NCBI GenBank assembly: GCA_910584165.1
Contig: CAJTZU010000005.1
Location: 62,001 to 126,000, forward strand
Direction: 5' to 3'
Length of the DNA: 64,000 nucleotides
Origin: an uncultured Bacilli bacterium
GTDB lineage: Bacteria; Bacillota_I; Bacilli_A; RF39; UBA660
Shown one piece after another: positions 16,584 to 24,549 of the stretch (positions are counted from its first letter, which is position 1; the number at the start of each line of letters is the position of its first letter). The position numbers and the translations under genes are program-made. Below the pieces are notes generated by a model. It was not told the DNA's origin. It saw only the letters and a list, made by a program, of their open reading frames with translations, and ran no database searches.

Positions 16584-17102
16584 CCTAAATTGTTTTTCTA
16601 TGATTTCTATATTCCAATTTGGAAGAAGAGTTCCATCATTATTTATTTTAAAAAGTTCTTGTAATGTATTTAATTGTTCTTTTGTTGCTGTTTTTCCATA
16701 ATATTTAGGATCTGGCAACATGGAACAATCCCAAAATTGCTCTCTATAGGGTTCTACATCCATTCTTTGAATTCTTGCGAATAGGCCATATCCATAAAAT
16801 TCAACTAATATATTTCTTATATAGTAGAATTTTCTAAGTTCTATTTCTTCTAAAGAGGCACCTTTTTGAACTAAGGAATTTAAATGAATCTCATACTTTT
16901 TTTTAATATTACTGATTTGTAAAATTTCTTCTGAAAACTGAAGGGCAGAACTTTCTAATTGTTGAGAATGGTTAGCTCCCATGTATCCATTTGCTAAACA
17001 GAATTGCCCATTTGGAAAAATAAATGCATTTTGATGCTTAAGACTCACTTTTTTTGTTTCAATATCACTGAAGTTAAATACGGTAAGCTTTTGTATTGAC
17101 AT
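16569..17102 (-). CDS. Conserved hypothetical soluble protein
   Basis: 177 residues, no signal or membrane helix, C-terminus strongly basic (QFRKKRK). A helical central segment (about 50-90) precedes an aromatic-rich part with FYGYGLFARIQRMD and WDCSMLPDPKYYGK. I do not recognise the family. Good AGGAGG eight bases before the ATG. It reads in the same direction as the Ppx/GppA-like gene but is separated from it by a terminator-like hairpin. Confidence 0.6.
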   Translation of the reverse strand: MSIQKLTVFNFSDIETKKVSLKHQNAFIFPNGQFCLANGYMGANHSQQLESSALQFSEEILQISNIKKKYEIHLNSLVQKGASLEEIELRKFYYIRNILVEFYGYGLFARIQRMDVEPYREQFWDCSMLPDPKYYGKTATKEQLNTLQELFKINNDGTLLPNWNIEIIEKQFRKKRK

Positions 17103-17165
17103 TTTTTATCCTCCTACACAAAGGATATTATAACATAAATTTGAAAAGTCTACTATAAAATTTTA

Positions 17166-17174
17166 TGTTATAAT
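17166..17174 (+). promoter_or_regulatory. Extended -10 promoter for 17190 gene
   Basis: TG-T-TATAAT with TATAAT at 17169-17174, 16 bases before the ATG, preceded by a T-rich stretch. Confidence 0.6.
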
Positions 17175-17189
17175 AATTATGGTGATAGT

Positions 17190-17762
17190 ATGATAGCAAG
17201 TATTTCTTTTGACTATTTTTCTATTTTAAAAAATGCTAAAAAAGTTTCTAAAAGAAATCCTTTATCCTCTAAAAATATAAAATATTTAAAAAAATTTCCT
17301 TTTATTTGTTTTGGAACAGGATTGATTGTTGCAGTATTTGTTTGGCTTTGCACTTTGGTAGGAATTGTATCAGGAAGTTTTTCTATTTTAGAATCTTTAG
17401 TGACTGCCATTTTGGTTTTTCTACTAGTTTCTTTTTTCAGTTTTCGCTCTCTTTCTAAAAAAATAGATATAAAATCTTATAAAAAATTGAAAAGAGGGGT
17501 GAGAAAAGAATATCAAATTATGGAGTATTGTGCGAAAATTGATGGTTTTTATGATTCTATTGGTGTAAGTACAGAAACAAATGTAAAATATTTGAAAGAT
17601 AAGAAAAAATCTAAAACTTATATTATGATATTAGATGGTCAAAAAGTGTATTTAAATTCTAAAGTCTATGACGAAATAAAAGAAGATAAAAAAATAAATA
17701 TTTACTTTATAAAGGCAGGAAATATAATGGTTTTCTATGATTATGGGAGAATAAAAAAATGA
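17190..17762 (+). CDS. Two-helix membrane protein, unknown
   Basis: 190 residues. A basic cytoplasmic N-terminus (1-45) is followed by two transmembrane helices (about 46-65 and 72-90) and a C-terminal domain of about 90 residues rich in Lys, Tyr and beta-strand patterns (TYIMILDGQKVYLNSKVYD, INIYFIKAGNIMVFYDYG). No known domain is recognised. Start has GGTGATAGT upstream, close to the predicted transcription start. Confidence 0.6.
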   Translation: MIASISFDYFSILKNAKKVSKRNPLSSKNIKYLKKFPFICFGTGLIVAVFVWLCTLVGIVSGSFSILESLVTAILVFLLVSFFSFRSLSKKIDIKSYKKLKRGVRKEYQIMEYCAKIDGFYDSIGVSTETNVKYLKDKKKSKTYIMILDGQKVYLNSKVYDEIKEDKKINIYFIKAGNIMVFYDYGRIKK

Positions 17763-17769
17763 TTTTTGT

Positions 17770-17798
17770 TTGTCATTTTAAGATAGGTATGTTATAAT
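17770..17798 (+). promoter_or_regulatory. Strong promoter TTGTCA-N17-TATAAT
   Basis: -35 TTGTCA at 17770-17775, 17-base spacer, -10 TATAAT at 17793-17798 with an upstream TG at 17790. It drives the 17821/17981 gene pair. Confidence 0.75.
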
Positions 17799-17820
17799 AA
17801 AAAATAGGATAGGTGAGTAT

Positions 17821-17988
17821 ATGGAAAGTAAAGAAGAAGTAATGTTAAATGGTGAGAAAATAATTTTACCAACGGCTGCTACAGAGGAAGAAATGAACGA
17901 TTTGTTGTTAGAAGATAATACTCCAACTAGTGATTTGTCAGAAATTTTAGAGAAAACAAAAGAGATTGATTGGAGTAATAATGGATAG
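17821..17988 (+). CDS. Small acidic protein coupled to the repeat protein
   Basis: A 55-residue open frame beginning ATG GAA AGT with GGATAGGTGAG upstream and ending TAG at 17986-17988. The product is strongly acidic and has a Thr/Ser-rich middle. It lies between a strong promoter and the next gene, whose ATG (17981) overlaps its last codons and whose GGAG sits inside it, so translation is probably coupled. No relative is recognised; it may be a partner or chaperone of the 588-residue protein. That role is a guess. Confidence 0.6.
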   Translation: MESKEEVMLNGEKIILPTAATEEEMNDLLLEDNTPTSDLSEILEKTKEIDWSNNG

Positions 17989-19747
17989 AAATAAATTAAT
18001 GGATGATTTTTTGCGAGGATGGGCCGAAATATATCGTCAAAATCCTAGTTATCCAATACATAAAAATATTATATATAAATCCTTAATGGAATATGGCTTA
18101 ACTGCAGAAGAACAACAAAATCCAGATATTAGACCTCTTTTCACTAATTGGGAAAGGCATTTTCAAACTAGCTCCTTGCATGTTTATGAAGATAGTAGAC
18201 AACTTGGTTTTTTACAGTTTATGAGTAGAGGAGATTTAGGGAGACAACATGTAAAACTATATCTTTCTTATCCACCTGATAAAATAGAGTATTGTGTAAA
18301 AAAAATATTTGAATTTATAGCAGCTAATAATATGATTACAGGTTCAAAAGTTTCTGAAAGGGTACGCTCTGATTCAGTCGTACTTCGTATGACTAATTAT
18401 GATGATGCTATCAAGGTTATGAATTTTATTAGTAATACTCCAGAATTAGTTCAATATGCCAAATCTACCAATCCTTTTATGATGAAACAGGGAGTAGTAG
18501 GAGTATCTTATGATGATAATTTAAGTTTTAATAGTACTTTATCTTTTATGTTAGAAAAATATTTTAATGATTGTCGTGCAAATAATACTTTAGGAAGAGT
18601 GAATCATACTCATTTTGGGGAATTTGTAAATAATTTTATAAATAAAACATTTAATTCTTCTACTGGTTTGCAATTTTTTAAAGTAAATTCTGAAGTTTCT
18701 CCAATGCTACATAGATTTTCTAATGTAGGAGAGGGTTTGGTAAATTATGAGCAAGTGTTACGATTAATTGCTATGCAGACAGATGGAAATATGAGCATAG
18801 AAAAATTTCGTTCTTTTTATGTAGATGCTAAAAACTCTTCTAAAAATAAACAAATGGCAGATTATTATGAACAATTATTAATAGGCCCTAAAAAAGAACA
18901 GACAGAGTCTTTAGAAGACACTGCTTCTATGGAAGAAATTGCTCTTATTAATGGATATATTCAATTTGCATTTCAAAAGTATGGAAAGAAAGCAGATGTT
19001 ATTGCTTATTTAAAGAAGTATATTGAAGAGGAAAATATTAAAGCGATTACAAGGGAAGGCAATTTTAGAGAGAAGTTTTTAGCAAATATGACTCCTAAAA
19101 GGGCAGACTTTATTATGTTACATAATGTGGATGCTTATGTAAACGATGTTTTGCAACCTGTAAAAGAGGAAACAGAATTAGAAGTAATTGTTAATCCCGA
19201 AGTAAAACTATTGCAGGATTATATTGATTTAGCCAGAACAAAATATGGTGATTCTGGGGCGGTAGCTTATTTAACCGATTATTGCTATGGAAATACAGCA
19301 GCTATAACAAAGGATAATAATTTTAGAGCGAGATTTATGCATTCTCTTCCACCAGAAAAAATCAATGCTATAACTGGCGGGAATGTTAAAAAATATCTTT
19401 TTACTTATGTATGTAATAAGTGTAAAAGTTCTACAATAGATCAAGTTATGTATGATAATTTTGTAAGGGCTTGTGTTGCTACTTATCAAAAATATGGCTA
19501 TGCACAATTAGAAGAAGCTATTAGCTGTGGACAAGTAGGAAATTATGTTTATTTTACAAACGGTAGTAATCGTTATAGAGATAATATGGAAATTCTTACG
19601 CCAGAAATGTTTAGAGCTTGTTGTAAACAGTTATTAAGCACTTATGGTACTAATTTGTCAGCAAGTGAAAGCTTGCCTAGATTATGTAGTCAAATTATTG
19701 GACAAATTTTACAAGTGCAAAAAGCAGAAACAAAAATGATTTCTTAA
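17981..19747 (+). CDS. Unrecognised 588-residue protein with three C-terminal repeats
   Basis: No signal peptide or membrane helix. The N-terminal half (about 1-250) includes HVKLYLSYPPDKIEY followed by SKVSERVRSDSVVLRM; that pattern loosely recalls HopA1/LanKC N-terminal or OspF-type domains, a weak resemblance only. The C-terminal half holds three units of about 60 residues (about 320-379, 409-466, 492-552) sharing Y-x(6-8)-KYG, a YL/EA helix, an AIT-x-x-x-NFR-x-x-F or FTN-x-x-x-RYR motif and a Pro-x-(K/E) turn. The start at 17981 (GGAG five bases upstream) is preferred over the TTG at 17966. Cytoplasmic, function unknown. Confidence 0.7.
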   Translation: MDRNKLMDDFLRGWAEIYRQNPSYPIHKNIIYKSLMEYGLTAEEQQNPDIRPLFTNWERHFQTSSLHVYEDSRQLGFLQFMSRGDLGRQHVKLYLSYPPDKIEYCVKKIFEFIAANNMITGSKVSERVRSDSVVLRMTNYDDAIKVMNFISNTPELVQYAKSTNPFMMKQGVVGVSYDDNLSFNSTLSFMLEKYFNDCRANNTLGRVNHTHFGEFVNNFINKTFNSSTGLQFFKVNSEVSPMLHRFSNVGEGLVNYEQVLRLIAMQTDGNMSIEKFRSFYVDAKNSSKNKQMADYYEQLLIGPKKEQTESLEDTASMEEIALINGYIQFAFQKYGKKADVIAYLKKYIEEENIKAITREGNFREKFLANMTPKRADFIMLHNVDAYVNDVLQPVKEETELEVIVNPEVKLLQDYIDLARTKYGDSGAVAYLTDYCYGNTAAITKDNNFRARFMHSLPPEKINAITGGNVKKYLFTYVCNKCKSSTIDQVMYDNFVRACVATYQKYGYAQLEEAISCGQVGNYVYFTNGSNRYRDNMEILTPEMFRACCKQLLSTYGTNLSASESLPRLCSQIIGQILQVQKAETKMIS

Positions 19748-19773
19748 AACTTAACATTATGTTAAGTTTTTTG
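19746..19773 (+). terminator. Terminator after repeat-protein gene
   Basis: AAAACTTAACAT/ATGTTAAGTTTT perfect 12-bp stem, one-base loop apex, T-tract; overlaps the stop. Confidence 0.85.
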
Positions 19774-19831
19774 TTTCTAGTAAAAATTTAGAATCTATAG
19801 TATAATTATTAGTAATAGTTAGGAGAATATT

Positions 19832-20365
19832 ATGAAAGTTACTGTAGAAATGGCTTGCTCTATTAATGGCCTTATTGCAACAGAAAGTGGTAATGAAGAT
19901 TTTCTTTCTGATAGAAATTATCAGATTATGCTAGACTTTTTAAAAGAATATGATTGTTTGGTATGGGGAAATACCACTTTTCAGAATGTAGTTTCTTGGG
20001 GAAAAGAATATATTGAAGATTTAAAAGATGTATTTGTAGTTGTTTTTTCAAAAGAAGAACATATTTCAAATTATCCAAATGTTATTTATGTAAAATCTAT
20101 ATTAGAATTTAAAGAAGAATGCAAAAAAAGAAACTTACAAAAAATATTTGTATCTGGTGGTGCTCATACAAATACGCTATTTTTTGAGAATGATTTAGTA
20201 GATAGAGTTATTATCAATTATAATCCATATATATTGAATAAAGGAATTAATTTATTTGAGGGAAATTATTTTGAAAGAAAATTAAGTTTAGAAAAAATAG
20301 TAGAAGAAAAAGAGGGCATTGTTCAACTTTGGTATCAAGTAGAAAGAAGTAAGCAAGATGAGTAG
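19832..20365 (+). CDS. RibD C-terminal/dihydrofolate reductase-like protein
   Basis: 177 residues with the fold of RibD-C reductases: VEMACSINGLIA, LVWGNTTFQNV, VVFSKEEH, KIFVSGGAHTNTLFF (NADPH-binding GG) and VDRVIINYNPYIL. The family includes pyrimidine reductases and DHFR-like oxidoreductases; the substrate is not predictable from sequence. GGAGAATATT precedes the start, and TATAAT at 19801-19806 is the likely -10. It overlaps the peptidase E gene by eight bases. Confidence 0.82.
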   Translation: MKVTVEMACSINGLIATESGNEDFLSDRNYQIMLDFLKEYDCLVWGNTTFQNVVSWGKEYIEDLKDVFVVVFSKEEHISNYPNVIYVKSILEFKEECKKRNLQKIFVSGGAHTNTLFFENDLVDRVIINYNPYILNKGINLFEGNYFERKLSLEKIVEEKEGIVQLWYQVERSKQDE

Positions 20366-21167
20366 AAAAATAGTAGCAGTCGGTGGGGGACATAATGGTA
20401 GAAAAAAAGGGGATGGAACTAGAACACCTTATGAAATAGCCTTAATGGATCAAGAAATAGTAAAATTAACAAACAAAAAGAATCCACACTTTCTATTTTT
20501 AGCTCATTCTCAAAAAGATTTAGATGTTCAAATTGGATATTTTAATGGCATGAAAGAAATTTATGAGGATTATTATCATTGTGATTGCAGAATGTTAACT
20601 AGTGAAGATTTAAAAAATTATGATAAGGCTAAAGAATATACTGAATGGGCTGATATTATCTATGAAGGTGGAGGAGATACTATGAGTATGATATCTCTTT
20701 GGAAAAATACTGGATTTGATAAGTTATTACAAAAAGCTTGGGAAGACGGTACTGTTATGTGTGGCGTTTCAGCGGGTGCTAATTGTTGGTTTACAGAATG
20801 TAGTACAGATTCTTTAAGAATCCAAATGAATGACTTAAGTTTGCCGCTTACTAGTTGTGAGTGTTTAGGATTTATTCCTGGATTTTTTGTTCCTCATTGT
20901 GATGAACCAGGGCGGATAGAATCTTCTAAGGATATTTTAAAGGAAAATGGTATGGTTGGAATATTTGTTTCTAATTGTTCTGCTTTAGAAATTGTAGATG
21001 GAAAATATCGTTTATTGACAACAGATGCTTCTTCCTATGGAATTGATGCTTATGCCTTAAAAGTATATTGGAAAGATGGAGAATTTATAGAAGAAAATAT
21101 TTCTTCTTCCTCAGAATTTAGAGAATTAGAAGATTTACTTACGAAATCTCTATCGAAAGTAAAGTAG
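20358..21167 (+). CDS. pepE: Peptidase E (S51 family aspartyl dipeptidase-like)
   Basis: 269 residues. The nucleophile elbow CGVSAGANCWF places catalytic Ser138; YEGGGDTMSM and FVPHCDEPGR match other conserved blocks of S51 peptidases (peptidase E, cyanophycinase). Peptidase E cleaves N-terminal Asp-X dipeptides in the cytoplasm; the fit is at family level. Overlaps the upstream gene by eight bases (operon with the RibD-like reductase and the hydrolase at 21200). Confidence 0.85.
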   Translation: MSRKIVAVGGGHNGRKKGDGTRTPYEIALMDQEIVKLTNKKNPHFLFLAHSQKDLDVQIGYFNGMKEIYEDYYHCDCRMLTSEDLKNYDKAKEYTEWADIIYEGGGDTMSMISLWKNTGFDKLLQKAWEDGTVMCGVSAGANCWFTECSTDSLRIQMNDLSLPLTSCECLGFIPGFFVPHCDEPGRIESSKDILKENGMVGIFVSNCSALEIVDGKYRLLTTDASSYGIDAYALKVYWKDGEFIEENISSSSEFRELEDLLTKSLSKVK

Positions 21168-21199
21168 TAATAAGTCATTATCAATAAAGGAGGATGATT

Positions 21200-21748
21200 A
21201 TGGATAATTATTTTGTCATTCATGGTTCTTATGGAAATCCTTATAAAAATTGGATTCCTTGGTTAAAACAGAAATTAGCTATTAGAAAAAAAGAATGTTT
21301 TGTTTCTCACTTTCCAATTCCTCCAAATCAAACTTATGATAATTGGAAAACTGTTTTAAAAGCTTATTTAGATATTGGATTAATTACAGAGCAGACGACT
21401 TTTATCACACATAGTTTAGGTGGAATTTTTCTTACTAAGTTCTTACTTCAATATCATGTGAAAGTGAAGAAGATTATTTTTGTTGCCGCTTTTGATAATA
21501 TTATCTTTGAAAATGAAAACGAAATTTATAATACATTTTATGTTAGGGAAGAAAATTTAAAAGATATTTTAAACTATTGCAAAGATATTAGTTGTGTTTA
21601 TTCTAATAATGATCCTTACATCTCTGCTTGGGAAGCAGAAAAGTTTGCAGATGCTATTCATGTGAAAAAGATAATTATCCAAGATGCAGGGCATTTTACT
21701 GGAAAAAACGGCTATAGGGGGGTTCCAGAATTATTAAAATATCTATAA
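21200..21748 (+). CDS. RBBP9/YdeN-type serine hydrolase
   Basis: 182 residues. FVIHGSYGNPYKNWIPWLK at the N-terminus, the nucleophile motif THSLGGIF (Ser near 75), a late Asp in SNNDPYIS and His in DAGHF complete an alpha/beta hydrolase triad typical of the RBBP9/YdeN family. The start at 21200 is six bases from AGGAGG; the in-frame ATG at 21194 is too close. Substrate unknown. Third gene of the 19832-21748 operon. Confidence 0.84.
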   Translation: MDNYFVIHGSYGNPYKNWIPWLKQKLAIRKKECFVSHFPIPPNQTYDNWKTVLKAYLDIGLITEQTTFITHSLGGIFLTKFLLQYHVKVKKIIFVAAFDNIIFENENEIYNTFYVREENLKDILNYCKDISCVYSNNDPYISAWEAEKFADAIHVKKIIIQDAGHFTGKNGYRGVPELLKYL

Positions 21749-21776
21749 AAAAGTCAGAAAATTTTCTGACTTTTTA
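21747..21776. terminator. Bidirectional terminator
   Basis: AAAAGTCAGAAAA/TTTTCTGACTTTT stem between two convergent genes, T-tracts on both strands. Confidence 0.85.
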
Positions 21777-22355
21777 ATTAGAATCTCTATTGATAAGAAC
21801 ACACTCTCTTCTATCTACTTTTCCTAGCGCAAAATCTTTTTCTGTCTCTGAAAATAGCCTTTTGATAGATACCTTTCGATTATGTGTAAAGGGTTTATTT
21901 AAAATTAGTTTTACATTTCTATCTCGCTTGTAGGTTTCTTTATCTAAATAATATGGATCAAATAAGTAAATATGCTTTTTATCTATTTTAGTAGCAATCA
22001 CATAATGTTCGCATTCTTGCCAACATCTTAAAAATACACATCCGCCGCTTTTTAAGCATTTCTCCATTGCTTCAAGAGTGACACTATCTTTTTCAAGTCT
22101 TTTACATTTTACCTGAAAACTATGAGAATCGGTATATCTTTCAATCCAATGAGTTAGTTTGTTAACTGCTTCTCTGCTAGTGCCGCCTTGCCCTAGATTT
22201 CCATATTCATCATAACAATCTAATGTATATCTATGAATTGCTTTTACTAATTCAGCAGGTATTTCTTCTCTTTCATATAGATAACTAAAAGCATTTAATA
22301 AAGAAACTGTTCCGCAATCAAATTCTGTTACTTGAAATCTTAAAGGATTTTTCAT
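21774..22355 (-). CDS. C39-like papain-fold protein (cytoplasmic)
   Basis: 193 residues. The pattern FDCGTVSLLNAFSYLY (Cys14), EHYVIAT (His near 118) and YLFDPYY (Asp near 132) fits a C39-type cysteine peptidase triad. No signal peptide or membrane helix is present, so it differs from the anchored C39 protein at 14765. Cytoplasmic C39-like proteins of this size are annotated as papain-like or peptidase-C39 proteins; the substrate is unknown. Leftward single gene; AGGAGAAT before the ATG. Confidence 0.7.
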   Translation of the reverse strand: MKNPLRFQVTEFDCGTVSLLNAFSYLYEREEIPAELVKAIHRYTLDCYDEYGNLGQGGTSREAVNKLTHWIERYTDSHSFQVKCKRLEKDSVTLEAMEKCLKSGGCVFLRCWQECEHYVIATKIDKKHIYLFDPYYLDKETYKRDRNVKLILNKPFTHNRKVSIKRLFSETEKDFALGKVDRRECVLINRDSN

Positions 22356-22433
22356 ATTATTCTCCTAACTATAAGAATAGTATATCATAAACTTTATCGT
22401 TAGGAGAAGTTTGTTTTACTTTTTCTTAAAAGA

Positions 22434-22442
22434 TGATATAAT
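22434..22442 (+). promoter_or_regulatory. Extended -10 promoter for cat operon
   Basis: TG-A-TATAAT with TATAAT at 22437-22442; the Shine-Dalgarno AAGGAGAG follows at 22449. Confidence 0.65.
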
Positions 22443-22461
22443 TTTTTCAAGGAGAGATTAT

Positions 22462-23115
22462 ATGAGGGAAATAGATGTTGAAGGTTGGGAACGATTAAAA
22501 ACTTATGAATGGTTTAAAAGCTTTTCAAATAGTACGTATAGTATGAATGTGAAAATGGATGTTACGGCTCTTATCAAACATGTTAAGAGGACAAAAGAAT
22601 CTTTTTTTATTGATTTATTATATCTTGTTGTGAAAGGATTAAATAGTATAGAAGAAATGAGAATGCGATTAGTAGATAATAAACCAATTTTATATGATGA
22701 TATTAATCCTGCTTTCACCGTTATGACTACAGCAGGAACTTTTGAAAATGTTAGGCATAAAAATCATCTAAAATTTAAAGATTTTTATAAAGAATGCTAC
22801 GAAAAAATAGAGCAAGCAAAAAAACAGAGTAAGATTAGTGAAGAAGATTATAATCCTGAGAATTGTTATGATGAATATTATATTACCTGTGTTCCATGGG
22901 TTGATTTTACACAGATGACTCATCCTATACCAGATGATATTTGCTCTCAATGTATTCCTAGGATTTGCTGGGGAAAATATACAGAGCAGAATAAAAGATA
23001 TGAATTAATGCTTAATATAACTGTTAGTCATATTTTTGTAGATGGCTATCCACTTTCTGAAGCTTTTCAAAAAATTCAAGAACTATTAGATAATGTAGAG
23101 GAAATTTTAAAATAA
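22462..23115 (+). CDS. Chloramphenicol acetyltransferase-family protein
   Basis: 217 residues, the usual CAT length (about 215-220). The active-site motif SHIFVDGYPLSEAF has catalytic His190 and Asp194; ITCVPWVDFTQMTHP is the conserved PW-x-x-F block, and INPAFTVMT corresponds to the substrate-pocket strand. The family O-acetylates chloramphenicol using acetyl-CoA; some chromosomal relatives act on other compounds, so resistance is not proven. The start at 22462 has AAGGAGA. One base separates its stop from the UvrA-like gene. Confidence 0.85.
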   Translation: MREIDVEGWERLKTYEWFKSFSNSTYSMNVKMDVTALIKHVKRTKESFFIDLLYLVVKGLNSIEEMRMRLVDNKPILYDDINPAFTVMTTAGTFENVRHKNHLKFKDFYKECYEKIEQAKKQSKISEEDYNPENCYDEYYITCVPWVDFTQMTHPIPDDICSQCIPRICWGKYTEQNKRYELMLNITVSHIFVDGYPLSEAFQKIQELLDNVEEILK

Positions 23116-23116
23116 T

Positions 23117-24304
23117 ATGGAAAAAAATATAGAGATAAAAAATGCATGTGCTAATAATTTAAAAAATATATCAGTTGAAATAGAATTTGGAAAGTTAACT
23201 GTTTGTGCAGGCCCAAGCGGTTCTGGAAAGAGTTCATTTGCTTTTGACACACTTGTTAAAAAAGAAAAATGTGTAATGGAAAATTATCCTAAAGTAGTAA
23301 AATCTATTTCTCAAAGAATATCAGATACTAGTCAGAAATTAGAAGAATTAGAAAAATTAAAAAAGGTAGAAAATGCTCTAATCGTTATTGATGAACCTCT
23401 TGCTGGCACAATAGAATTAGAAGCAATAAAATACTCAAAGATGATGAAGGAATTATCTAGAAAAAATGCAGTAGTAGTGGTAGAGCATAGAAGAGAAATA
23501 TTTAAAGAAGCAGATATTGTTCTAGTATTTGGTCCAGATTCAGGCCCAAGCGGTGGAGAATTATTAGAAATAACAGAGGGAAAAGAGTATTTAAAAAAAT
23601 TGCCTACTATTACAGTTAGTAGAATAGAGAATAAATCTAATAAAAAGATAACAGCTTCTTATAGGATGTTTGACGAAATAAAAAACTATCAGGTAGAATT
23701 TTATTTAAATACAGTAACTACTGTTACTGGACCAAGAAAGAGTGGAAAAAGTACTTATTTGGATGCAATTTACAAAGCACTTGATAAATCTTGTGGGGCT
23801 AGTGAAAGAAGAAAAAACTTATTAGAAGTAAAAAATAAGAACTATATTAGGAGACCTCATATTATAGATGCAACTCCTGTTACTAAAAATGCTAAATCAA
23901 CAGTTGCTACTTATTATGGTATAAGTAAATTTCTAAAAGATGAAAATTTAGATATAACAGTAGCGGAAGCTATTCTTTTCTATTCTAATAAACCTTTGAT
24001 TACTAGAAGATTAAATCATTTACAAGAGATTGGTTTAGGTTACTTAAAATTAAATCAGCCATCTTATACCTTATCAGGTGGAGAATGCCAAAGAATTAAA
24101 TTAGCGAAATTGTTATGTAAGAAACTAGGAGATAGAAGTGTTTATATTTTCGATAACCCAGTAAGGGGCTTAGGGGAAAAAAATATAGAAAAAGTAATGC
24201 TTATGTTTGATAGATTAGTAAAAAATAATAATACTATATTAATTGCTGAAAATGACCCTATAGCGCTTCAATTTGTTGATAAAAAAATTGTATTGGAAAA
24301 TTAA
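23117..24304 (+). CDS. Compact UvrA-like double-ATPase protein
   Basis: 395 residues against about 940 for UvrA. NBD1: Walker A GPSGSGKSS (32-40) and Walker B ALIVIDEP (87-94) only 47 residues apart, with no signature motif, no UvrB-binding insert and no CxxC zinc modules. NBD2: Walker A GPRKSGKST (205-213), the UvrA-like ATPVTKNAKSTVATYYGI block, GLGYLKLNQPSYTLSGGECQRIKLA (signature 319-323) and Walker B VYIFDNP, where the catalytic Glu is Asn (346). Only one composite ATP site looks competent. Operon with the CAT-like gene suggests a drug- or damage-related role, which is inference. Confidence 0.78.
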   Translation: MEKNIEIKNACANNLKNISVEIEFGKLTVCAGPSGSGKSSFAFDTLVKKEKCVMENYPKVVKSISQRISDTSQKLEELEKLKKVENALIVIDEPLAGTIELEAIKYSKMMKELSRKNAVVVVEHRREIFKEADIVLVFGPDSGPSGGELLEITEGKEYLKKLPTITVSRIENKSNKKITASYRMFDEIKNYQVEFYLNTVTTVTGPRKSGKSTYLDAIYKALDKSCGASERRKNLLEVKNKNYIRRPHIIDATPVTKNAKSTVATYYGISKFLKDENLDITVAEAILFYSNKPLITRRLNHLQEIGLGYLKLNQPSYTLSGGECQRIKLAKLLCKKLGDRSVYIFDNPVRGLGEKNIEKVMLMFDRLVKNNNTILIAENDPIALQFVDKKIVLEN

Positions 24305-24334
24305 AAAAGAAAACATTTACTTTTTCTTTTTTTG
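24304..24334 (+). terminator. Terminator after UvrA-like gene
   Basis: AAAAAAGAAAA pairs with TTTTTCTTTTTT across a short loop; A/T-only stem, so strength is uncertain. Confidence 0.55.
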
Positions 24335-24337
24335 TTG

Positions 24338-24343
24338 TATAAT
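24338..24343 (+). promoter_or_regulatory. -10 element of folT leader transcript
   Basis: TATAAT at 24338-24343, giving a leader of about 235 nt before the folT-like ATG at 24586. Confidence 0.6.
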
Positions 24344-24361
24344 GTAATTGGAAGGTGATTG

Positions 24362-24400
24362 ATGTGCAAAGAAATCTTTGCTTATTATTCAATCGACTAA
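24362..24400 (+). CDS. Possible 12-codon leader peptide
   Basis: ATG at 24362 with GGAAGGTG upstream encodes MCKEIFAYYSID and stops at TAA 24398-24400, just after the predicted transcription start. The DNA also forms a two-part hairpin (GATTGA/TCAATC enclosing GCAAAG/CTTTGC), so the frame may be incidental. Confidence 0.25.
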   Translation: MCKEIFAYYSID

Positions 24401-24429
24401 AGTTCTATTAGATCCTTCTTTTCTAAAAA

Positions 24430-24549
24430 ATAAATATTAGAGTAGAAAATGAATAGTTAAGACTCATGAGACGGGAAGTTGCTTATGGGGCAAGACATAG
24501 TCGCTTATTTGTTTTCGCATTCCGCTAATGAATCATACAAGGTATTAAT
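24430..24549 (+). promoter_or_regulatory. Probable tetrahydrofolate (THF) riboswitch
   Basis: Elements in the order of the folT-type THF aptamer: AGAGTAG, then GTTAAG, then ACGGGA-x-GTTGC with a following GGCAA, and AATGAATCAT on the 3' side. A closing helix can form between ATAAATATT (24430-24438) and GGTATTAAT (24541-24549); GACTCAT pairs with ATAGTC. It precedes a folate-type ECF S component, the known context of this riboswitch class. The primary sequence is diverged from textbook examples, so a covariance search is needed for certainty. Confidence 0.65.
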
